Shown here piece by piece: positions 6,756-12,291 of a stretch of DNA of 12,291 bases. Each line of letters opens with the position of its first letter. Position 1 is the stretch's first letter. The stretch is from JAFMPW01 sp040830565. Lineage in GTDB: Bacteria > Bacteroidota > Bacteroidia > Flavobacteriales > Flavobacteriaceae. The DNA is taken from contig JBFOMC010000328.1 of NCBI GenBank assembly GCA_040830565.1, positions 1-12,291 of the forward strand. The letters are read 5' to 3'. Position numbers and translations under genes: made by a program. The notes under the pieces are model-generated. The model made no database searches. It was not told the origin of the DNA and saw only the letters and a program-made list of their open reading frames with translations.

Positions 6756-6785
6756 ATGTTAAATTAGCCGCGACCGATTTAACAT
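6756..6785 (+). repeat. Inverted repeat 1 in the leader of the TonB-dependent receptor gene
   Basis: ATGTTAAAT (6756-6764) is the exact reverse complement of ATTTAACAT (6777-6785), with a 12-nt GC-rich interior. It could be an operator half-site pair or an RNA hairpin. It begins about 100 bp before the receptor start codon. Confidence 0.45.
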
Positions 6786-6791
6786 TCCCCT

Positions 6792-6830
6792 AATGTGCAA
6801 ATGAATAAAATGAGACACATTTGCAGCATT
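6792..6830 (+). repeat. Inverted repeat 2 in the leader of the TonB-dependent receptor gene
   Basis: AATGTGCAAATG (6792-6803) pairs with CATTTGCA (6818-6825) and CATT (6827-6830), making 12 bp with one bulged G and a 14-nt interior. It sits 28 bp before the receptor ATG and only 6 bp after the first repeat, so the two form a tandem pair. Confidence 0.45.
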
Positions 6831-6858
6831 CAATTGAGAACTAAATAACACTAGAAAA

Positions 6859-9606
6859 ATGAAAAAAACGTACTTAGCTATTGTTGCTATTTTCTGCGTA
6901 ACAATGGCATTTTCACAAAGCACGATTACAGTAAAAGTGGTCGACGGTGAATTAGGCGGCCCACTACCAGGAGCTAATGTCCTGGAACAAGGCACCAGCA
7001 ACGGAACTACAACTGATTTTGATGGGAACTTCTCTATCAGCTCAACACAAGATTCAGGTACTTTAGTAATATCTTATATTGGTTTTGTATCGCAGCAAAT
7101 TAGCTTTACGGGCTCCGGAGACCTGGGAACAATTTCCTTACAACCAGATGCTGAAGAACTCGAAGGTGTAGTTGTTACGGGTATTTTGGATATTGCCAAA
7201 GACAGAGAAACGCCTGTGGCGGTTTCAACTATTAGAGCTTCTGAGATCCAGGAAAAACTGGGATCTCAAGAATTGCCAGAAATCCTAAAGACCACTCCAT
7301 CTATTTACGCTACAAAAACAGGAGGTGGTTTTGGAGACGGGAGGATTAACATTCGAGGCTTCGACTCACAGAATTCCGCTATTATGATCAACGGGATCCC
7401 GGTTAATGACATGGAGAACGGACGAGTTTTCTGGAGTAACTGGGCAGGCCTGAGCGATGTGACCACGGCTATGCAGGTGCAAAGAGGTCTTGGATCTTCT
7501 AAGCTGGCTATTTCTTCGGTTGGAGGAACCATAAACATCCTTACCAAATCCACGGAAAAAGAACAGGGAGGAGCCGTTACGCTTAGTGGTGGAAATGACG
7601 GATATATTAAAACCAATGTTGCCTATAACACAGGGAAGCTAGACAATGGTTTTGCCGCTTCACTTTTAATTGGAAGAACTTCAGGAGATGGGTACGTTCA
7701 GGGAACAAAATTTGAAGGATACAACTACTTCATCGGTATTGGATATGAACCTAACGACAGACATAACTTCCAGTTTGTATTAACAGGGGCACCTCAGGTA
7801 CACAATCAAAGGACCTCTAGTTTTTTCAATACGGCAAACATAGAGCAGTTCCTTGAGTTTGGAACCAGATACAATTTTAATCACGGAACCTTTAACGGAG
7901 AGGAATTTAACTGGAGAAGAAATTTCTACCACAAGCCTATTACCTCGCTAAACTGGGATTGGAAAATAAATGACAAGTCTACATTGTCTACCTCGGCTTA
8001 TGCCTCTTTTGGTAGAGGTGGGGGAACTGGTGATATTGGCCGTTTGGGTGGAAACTTTGCTAGCTCAAGCAGGTTCAGAGATGAGAACGGAGCCGTGCTC
8101 TGGGATCAAATTGCTGCCTCTAACGGCGGTACACAGACAGAATTCTCTAACGGCTTTGTATTTGGGAATACGGTGGATCCTATTACAGGAACTTTTATCG
8201 TAAACGATGATAGCCTTGGAGATTTTGGAGACCCTAGTAACCCAAACAACCTGCCGGGAGTAATCAGAAGAAACGGATTTATCCGTAGAGCTTCTATTAA
8301 TTCACACAACTGGTATGGCGCAATCGCAAACCTCAATACGCAGATTAATGAGCAATGGAGCTGGGACATTGGGGTGGATCTAAGAAAATACAAAGGAATA
8401 CACTACAGAAGGGTAGATAACCTGCTCGGAGCTGATGGGTACAGAGATAATGATGACATAAACAATCCATTTAACGTCATTACCCAGGAAGTAGAATCTG
8501 ATATCGCCGGGCTTTGGAATGTCTTTAGAAGCATTGATGACGATGAAAAATTAGATTACTACAATGATGGATTAGTTCGTTGGGCCGGTGTCTTTGGCCA
8601 GGTTGAATACAGCGATGGGAAATTTTCGACCTTTATGCAAGGAGGTATTTCTTCCCAAGGATTTAAAAGAATTGATTATTTCAACTACTTAGATTCAGAC
8701 CCTGCTCAGGAAACAGATTGGGAGAACATTCTTGGAGGAAACATCAAAGGAGGGTTAAACGTAAATCTTAATGAGGCACATAACGTCTTTGTAAATGCCG
8801 GATACTATTCCAAGCAGCCTTTGTTTGATGCGGTATACCTTAACTTCGACAATGATCTGAATCCTGAACTAAGAAATGAGAAAGTACTTGGTTTGGAGGC
8901 TGGATACGGAATAAACCTTGGAGATTTCAGAGCTAAATTTAATATCTACCGTACCTCTTGGAAAGACAGGTTTATTTCTGTTTCTACCGAGACTCCGGCG
9001 GGTGATGAGGGTAATGCAAACCTTTCTGGGGTAGAGCAGATCCACTCTGGTTTTGAAATAGAGACAACCTATAGAGCTTCTTCAGTGGTAGACTTTAGAG
9101 GAATGCTTTCTATGGGTAACTGGGAATATGGAGGCGATGTTACTGGTCCTGCATTTGACGATAGCCGTACATTTGTAGAAGACGTAACCCTGTACTTGGA
9201 TGAGGTAAAAGTTGGTGATGCCGCGCAGTTTACTTCCTTCTTGGAAATGAATGTAAGACCAGTTGAAGACCTAAAGCTTAGTGCAAGTTTGTTTACAGCA
9301 TCCAGATTGTTTGCGCAGATCTCTGCTGAGGACTTTGACGATCCGGATCATCAGGGATCTTTAAGATTACCAAGCTACAATCTTGTAGACCTGGGAGCCT
9401 ACTATAACTTCAAGTTTGGATCAGACAATACGATAAGCATTGCACTTAACGTGAACAATGTTCTTGATGAGGAATACATTGCTGAATCACTGACCAATAC
9501 CTTTGCAGATGGTTCTAATGCCACCTATCAAGGTATTGATGTTAGTAACAAAGTATTCTTTGGCTTTGGAAGAACCTGGAACGTAAGCGCCAGATACAGC
9601 TTCTAA
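6859..9606 (+). CDS. TonB-dependent outer-membrane receptor with N-terminal carboxypeptidase-regulatory-like domain
   Basis: A 915-aa outer-membrane gated transporter that imports an unknown ligand using the TonB-ExbB-ExbD energy system. The signal peptide is residues 1-20 (cleavage after AFSQ). Residues 21-100 form a CarboxypepD_reg-like beta-sandwich with the usual GxPLPGANV and TTDFDGNFSI motifs. A short linker EELEGVVVTGI (99-109) may hold the TonB box. The plug spans about 115-230, with ELPEILKTTPSIY, GRINIRGFDSQNSAIMINGIP and SVGGTINILTKS. The rest is the barrel, closing with WNVSARYSF and a terminal Phe. The ATG at 6859 follows an A-rich leader (CTAGAAAA). There is no SusD-like gene after it; a strong terminator follows at once, so it is a stand-alone receptor. 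The ligand cannot be told from the sequence. Confidence 0.95.
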   Translation: MKKTYLAIVAIFCVTMAFSQSTITVKVVDGELGGPLPGANVLEQGTSNGTTTDFDGNFSISSTQDSGTLVISYIGFVSQQISFTGSGDLGTISLQPDAEELEGVVVTGILDIAKDRETPVAVSTIRASEIQEKLGSQELPEILKTTPSIYATKTGGGFGDGRINIRGFDSQNSAIMINGIPVNDMENGRVFWSNWAGLSDVTTAMQVQRGLGSSKLAISSVGGTINILTKSTEKEQGGAVTLSGGNDGYIKTNVAYNTGKLDNGFAASLLIGRTSGDGYVQGTKFEGYNYFIGIGYEPNDRHNFQFVLTGAPQVHNQRTSSFFNTANIEQFLEFGTRYNFNHGTFNGEEFNWRRNFYHKPITSLNWDWKINDKSTLSTSAYASFGRGGGTGDIGRLGGNFASSSRFRDENGAVLWDQIAASNGGTQTEFSNGFVFGNTVDPITGTFIVNDDSLGDFGDPSNPNNLPGVIRRNGFIRRASINSHNWYGAIANLNTQINEQWSWDIGVDLRKYKGIHYRRVDNLLGADGYRDNDDINNPFNVITQEVESDIAGLWNVFRSIDDDEKLDYYNDGLVRWAGVFGQVEYSDGKFSTFMQGGISSQGFKRIDYFNYLDSDPAQETDWENILGGNIKGGLNVNLNEAHNVFVNAGYYSKQPLFDAVYLNFDNDLNPELRNEKVLGLEAGYGINLGDFRAKFNIYRTSWKDRFISVSTETPAGDEGNANLSGVEQIHSGFEIETTYRASSVVDFRGMLSMGNWEYGGDVTGPAFDDSRTFVEDVTLYLDEVKVGDAAQFTSFLEMNVRPVEDLKLSASLFTASRLFAQISAEDFDDPDHQGSLRLPSYNLVDLGAYYNFKFGSDNTISIALNVNNVLDEEYIAESLTNTFADGSNATYQGIDVSNKVFFGFGRTWNVSARYSF

Positions 9607-9625
9607 GGAAGAAAAAAGAAGTATG

Positions 9626-9663
9626 CCCCGTTCAGGATGTGATCATCCTGGCGGGGTTTTTTT
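9626..9663 (+). terminator. Rho-independent terminator after the TonB-dependent receptor gene
   Basis: CCCCG (9626-9630) pairs with CGGGG (9652-9656), and CAGGATG (9633-9639) pairs with CATCCTG (9644-9650) around a TGAT loop, with a small internal mismatch. Seven T follow (9657-9663). It begins 20 bp past the receptor stop. Confidence 0.9.
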
Positions 9664-9707
9664 ATGCTCAAAATTCACTACTTTTAGAAAATCAAATTTT
9701 TAAAATT

Positions 9708-10166
9708 ATGCAAGAAGACGGTCTGGGATATCAGTGGATAATGGAATTACATTCCTATTTGGCATATGTAGTATTGGCCTTTCTTTTCCTGGCCGTGGCC
9801 AACGCCATTTTAGGATGGGTCGGGAATAAAATGTTTACCCCTCAAAAAGACTTCAGGCTTAGCCTGTTTACCTTAATTCTCAGTCATCTTCAACTCCTGG
9901 TAGGGCTATTGTTATATTTTCTTTCCCCTAACGGATACAATGCCGTAAATGAACTGGGGATGGGCGGTTTAAATTCAGCGGCAAGATTGCTGGCTGTAGA
10001 ACATCCCTTTGTAAATATTCTGGCTATTGTGCTGATCACCATAGGCTGGTCTCGCCATAAGAAATTTATGGAAGGGAAAAAGAAGTTTAAAAGTATCGCC
10101 ATTTTCTATGGCCTTGGTCTCTTGTTGGTTCTGAGTAGGATCCCCTGGGGACGGTGGTTTAACTAA
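9708..10166 (+). CDS. Small four-helix integral membrane protein with conserved-looking histidines
   Basis: A 152-aa inner-membrane protein. Predicted helices are about 15-37 (LHSYLAYVVLAFLFLAVANAI), 50-72 (SLFTLILSHLQLLVGLLLYF), 99-115 (HPFVNILAIVLITIG) and 128-145. One His lies at or in each of the first three helices (His15, His60, His99), which resembles a family often labelled cytochrome-b-like in Bacteroidota; haem binding is not shown. The open frame runs back to 9639, inside the terminator of the previous gene, so that start is implausible. ATG 9708 is taken here, and ATG 9741 (MELHSYLAY) is a good alternative. It is in the same direction as the DUF1080 gene, 53 bp ahead of it. Function unknown. 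Confidence 0.75.
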   Translation: MQEDGLGYQWIMELHSYLAYVVLAFLFLAVANAILGWVGNKMFTPQKDFRLSLFTLILSHLQLLVGLLLYFLSPNGYNAVNELGMGGLNSAARLLAVEHPFVNILAIVLITIGWSRHKKFMEGKKKFKSIAIFYGLGLLLVLSRIPWGRWFN

Positions 10167-10219
10167 ACCATAAAGACGGTCACTATTACAAAAACTCTTA
10201 ATACGATAAATATTCTCAT

Positions 10220-10813
10220 ATGAAAAACCTGATTACAATTGCGTTTTGCTGTTTGTCACTTGGCCTTTTCGCCCAGGAAAAATCCCTTTTTAATGGAAAA
10301 GACTTAACAGGTTGGACAGCCTATGGCACAGAAAAGTGGTATGTGGAAGACGGTCTGTTGGTTTCCGAAAGCGGGCCCGATGCACAATACGGTTACCTGG
10401 CCACCAACGAACATTACAAGGATTTTGAAGTGAGCCTGGAGTTCTTACAGGAGGCCGACGGCAATAGCGGGGTGTTCATCCGCTCAACGATCGAAGGCAC
10501 CAAGGTAAGCGGCTGGCAGGTAGAAGTGGCCCCTCCCGGGAAGCATACCGGGGGTGTTTACGAGTCTTACGGCAGAGGCTGGCTAATTAAACCGGATCCT
10601 GAAAAAGAAAAGGTTTTAAAGGAAGGCGAGTGGAATACCATGAAGATCCGCGTGGCAGGAGATCAACTCACTTCCTGGCTCAACGGGGAGGAAATGGTGA
10701 GCATTACCGATGAAAAAATAGGAGCAGGAGAAGGCTCTATTGCGCTTCAAATCCATGATGGCGGAGGCATAAAGGTAAAATGGCGCAATATCAAAATTGT
10801 GCTGCCAGAGTAA
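10220..10813 (+). CDS. Secreted DUF1080 / 3-keto-disaccharide hydrolase-like protein
   Basis: A 197-aa protein with a signal peptide of about 19 residues (cleavage after GLFAQ) and a single LamG-like beta-sandwich. DUF1080 hallmarks are in order: SLFNGKDLTGW (22-32), YVEDGLLVSESG (41-52), EADGNSGVFIR (78-88), GWQVEV (98-103), GGVYESYGRGWL (111-122), a WLNGEEMV segment (153-160), and ALQIHDGGGIKVKWRNI (175-191). Members of this family hydrolyse 3-keto-glycosides made by a separate oxidoreductase; no such oxidoreductase is in the window, so the substrate is open. The protein is periplasmic or secreted. The stop is one base from the stop of the convergent gene. Confidence 0.9.
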   Translation: MKNLITIAFCCLSLGLFAQEKSLFNGKDLTGWTAYGTEKWYVEDGLLVSESGPDAQYGYLATNEHYKDFEVSLEFLQEADGNSGVFIRSTIEGTKVSGWQVEVAPPGKHTGGVYESYGRGWLIKPDPEKEKVLKEGEWNTMKIRVAGDQLTSWLNGEEMVSITDEKIGAGEGSIALQIHDGGGIKVKWRNIKIVLPE

Positions 10814-10814
10814 G

Positions 10815-11873
10815 CTAGTCTGCTGCTTTGTACAAGGCGATATACACTGGAAAGTGATCGCTATATCCGCCGGTATAGCTGCCCCCGGCATAGGTGCGAA
10901 AGGGGTAGCCTTTGTAACGCCCCGTTTGGGTGATGAGGTAGGGAGGATTATAAATGCCTACTTTCCAATAGGTGAATGTTTTTATGTCGACTGTAGTCAG
11001 ACTACCACTAATCAAGATCTGATCAAACAAACTCCACTCGTCTCTATAGGCAAGCGTACCATGGCCTTTTTTATATAAGGATTCCATGGGGTTGTATAAT
11101 TCCTCAGGGGCCAAACCATCTTTTGTGTTCCTGGCTTCTAAAATTAGTTTGATACTATCATCATTGGGATTGTCATTCAGATCCCCCATACTAATGATTT
11201 TTGCTTCGGGATCTAATTTTCTCAAGGAGTCCATAATTCTTCTATTTAGTTTGGCCGCAGATAGTCTTCCGGGTCTGCTTCTAGCTTCACCTCCACTTCT
11301 GGAAGGCCAGTGATTCACAATAAAGTGAATAGGTTCATGGTCTAACATTCCGCTTACAACGAGTTGATCACGGGTATAGTCTCTATCCTGCCATTTGTTG
11401 TAAATTAGCAGGCGTCTACTTTGAAAAGAAATAGGTTGAAAGGAAGATCTTTTATATAGAAGAGCCACATCCATTCCTCTTTCATCCGGTGAGTCGAGAT
11501 GAATAATGCCGTAGTTTTTGTCTTTCAAGTTGTGGTGATTGATAAGGGCTTCTAAAACTTCTTGTTTTTCTATTTCGCAGAGCCCGATAATATCTGGCGA
11601 ACTTCCTGTTACATCAGCTCCCATTCCGGATAACACTTTGGAAATGTCACCGATCTTTTTTTTATAACGCAGCTCTGTCCATTTGTCTTTGCCCTCCGGA
11701 GTCCTGTCATCGTCATAAACAAGAGTATCATTTAGCGTATCGAATAGGTTCTCGACATTATAAAATGCGATGGTCCTGACCGTGTACGTTTTTGTTTCGG
11801 GTTCATAAGTTTCACAGAACAAGAATAAGAACCCAAGACAGAATAATCCCGCATGCCTTATAAGAGTTGCCAT
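10815..11873 (-). CDS. Exported endonuclease/exonuclease/phosphatase-family protein
   Basis: A 352-aa protein from the ATG at 11871-11873, which opens directly on a hydrophobic export segment (HAGLFCLGFLFLFC). The frame continues back to 11948, but that extension has no signal-like character and runs into the neighbouring gene. The fold's catalytic blocks are in order: AFYNVENLFD (Asn39), GLCEIE (Glu100 and Glu102), NHWPSRSGGE (His188), SMGDLNDNPND (Asp231, Asn233), and YSDHFPVYIAL (Asp339, His340). The Mg-dependent hydrolase is therefore probably active on a phosphodiester: extracellular DNA, RNA or a phospholipid headgroup. Cys20 in LFLFC-ETYE is lipobox-like but has Phe at -1, so lipidation is doubtful. 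It converges with the DUF1080 gene with one intervening base and no terminator, and diverges from the gene at 11947. Confidence 0.9.
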   Translation of the reverse strand: MATLIRHAGLFCLGFLFLFCETYEPETKTYTVRTIAFYNVENLFDTLNDTLVYDDDRTPEGKDKWTELRYKKKIGDISKVLSGMGADVTGSSPDIIGLCEIEKQEVLEALINHHNLKDKNYGIIHLDSPDERGMDVALLYKRSSFQPISFQSRRLLIYNKWQDRDYTRDQLVVSGMLDHEPIHFIVNHWPSRSGGEARSRPGRLSAAKLNRRIMDSLRKLDPEAKIISMGDLNDNPNDDSIKLILEARNTKDGLAPEELYNPMESLYKKGHGTLAYRDEWSLFDQILISGSLTTVDIKTFTYWKVGIYNPPYLITQTGRYKGYPFRTYAGGSYTGGYSDHFPVYIALYKAAD

Positions 11874-11946
11874 AATTGGTTTTTTGACGTGAAGGTAAAA
11901 GGGTAGAACGCAAGGAACTTGCAGTCTACAGCAATATTTTGGCCTC

Positions 11947-12291
11947 ATGTCAACTAAGAATACTTATAACAATAATTCGGGAATAGGGAGGTTTTTAATC
12001 GTCTATTGTTTGGCCATTTTTTGGACCCATATGACCTATGGCCAAGACCTTGTGATTAAAGGAGAACTTAGAGAGCACCGTAGTAAAGAGCCTATTGAAA
12101 ATGCCATTGTTCAATTGGAAGGAACTAACCAAAAAGTAGCATCCGGAAAGGCAGGTAACTTCGAGATAATCGTACAATTAAGGGGGGAATTAGTGCTTCT
12201 AATTACTGCTAAAGACATTATTCCAAAGCGACTGCCTATGGATTTAGAGTTGAATGACAGTTCGCTAGACCTGGGAGTTATCTTTCTTGAC
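11947..12291 (+). CDS. N-terminal part of an exported carboxypeptidase-regulatory-like protein, probably a TonB-dependent receptor (3' end outside window)
   Basis: The frame from ATG 11947 stays open for 115 codons to the last base. A long N-region (MSTKNTYNNNSGIGR) precedes a hydrophobic core (FLIVYCLAIFW), with a likely cleavage after TYGQ (residue 34). Then DLVIKGELRE, EPIENAIVQLEGTNQKVASG, KAGNFEIIV and LDLGVIFLD follow the strand pattern of a CarboxypepD_reg-like beta-sandwich. In this phylum that domain usually heads a TonB-dependent receptor, but it also occurs in DUF5686-like and other outer-membrane proteins, and the decisive part is cut off. It lies 73 bp from the divergent nuclease gene, so both promoters must be in 11874-11946; TATTTTG in AATATTTTGG just before the ATG is a weak box. 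Confidence 0.75.
   Translation, partial: MSTKNTYNNNSGIGRFLIVYCLAIFWTHMTYGQDLVIKGELREHRSKEPIENAIVQLEGTNQKVASGKAGNFEIIVQLRGELVLLITAKDIIPKRLPMDLELNDSSLDLGVIFLD

Noticed and set aside
6859..9663. SusC-type polysaccharide utilisation locus
   Set aside because: No SusD-like gene follows, a terminator closes the unit at once, and no glycoside hydrolase cluster is present; the DUF1080 gene alone is not enough.
9639..9707. Upstream extension of the small membrane protein
   Set aside because: It would start inside the stem-loop of a strong terminator, so the mRNA for it would not normally begin there.
10797..11313. Plus-strand frames at 10797-11078 and 11086-11313
   Set aside because: They are opposite the intact nuclease gene with its catalytic motifs in order, and their translations have no recognisable features.
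11874..11948. 25-residue N-terminal extension of the minus-strand nuclease
   Set aside because: It lacks signal-peptide character, while the internal ATG at 11873 begins immediately before a hydrophobic export segment; the extension would also overlap the divergent gene.
11995..12177. 60-codon minus-strand frame
   Set aside because: It is antisense to the exported carboxypeptidase-regulatory-like frame starting at 11947, which has a clear signal peptide and domain pattern.
1..12291. Mobile element, phage, CRISPR or defence system
   Set aside because: No transposase, integrase, Cas, nuclease-helicase or toxin-antitoxin genes, and no regular repeat-spacer array, are visible in any frame; the exported nuclease is of the general secreted phosphodiesterase type.

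Overview
The window looks like a chromosomal segment from a marine-type member of the Flavobacteriia (Bacteroidota). Three things point there: outer-membrane TonB-dependent receptors with an N-terminal carboxypeptidase-regulatory-like domain, A-rich instead of Shine-Dalgarno leaders before start codons (for example ...GAGAAAAATG and ...CTAGAAAAATG), and promoter-like TAnnTTTG or TAnTTTG boxes. I see no phage, transposon, CRISPR, rRNA or tRNA sequence. This reads as a core metabolic and cell-envelope region, not an accessory island.

Layout. 1-130: last 42 codons of an outer-membrane barrel protein, probably patatin-like. 131-341: promoter and a GC-rich, possibly pseudoknotted leader. 342-1484: hppD (4-hydroxyphenylpyruvate dioxygenase, tyrosine breakdown). 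1485-1850: a long non-coding stretch with three GTTAARR repeats, a perfect TAAATTTG box and a very strong terminator, which together suggest a short untranslated RNA. 1851-2690: exported DUF3108 protein. 2798-3766: tryptophan 2,3-dioxygenase. 3769-5046: M23-type lipoprotein peptidase. 5048-6685: glucose-6-phosphate isomerase (pgi). The last three are separated by only 2 bp and 1 bp and almost certainly share a transcript. A 14-bp perfect inverted repeat lies over the pgi stop. 6709-6858: leader with two further inverted repeats. 6859-9606: complete TonB-dependent receptor, closed by a strong terminator at 9626-9663. 9708-10166: small four-helix membrane protein. 10220-10813: secreted DUF1080 (3-keto-disaccharide hydrolase-like) protein. 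10815-11873 (minus strand): exported endonuclease/exonuclease/phosphatase-family protein, convergent with the DUF1080 gene with a single base between the stops. 11947-12291: N-terminus of another exported carboxypeptidase-regulatory-like protein, probably a second TonB-dependent receptor, running off the window.

How the genes relate. hppD and the tryptophan dioxygenase make this an aromatic amino-acid catabolism neighbourhood (tyrosine to homogentisate, tryptophan to N-formylkynurenine); the downstream enzymes are not in the window. The M23 peptidase and DUF3108 protein are envelope proteins, and pgi is central carbon metabolism, so the tryptophan dioxygenase operon mixes unrelated functions. 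The right half is outer-membrane uptake plus secreted hydrolases; no SusD partner is present, so it is not a classical polysaccharide utilisation locus.

No clearly new multi-gene system was found. The points most worth checking are the hppD leader RNA, the putative small RNA at about 1605-1707, and the His-to-Cys replacement at a predicted zinc ligand of the M23 peptidase.
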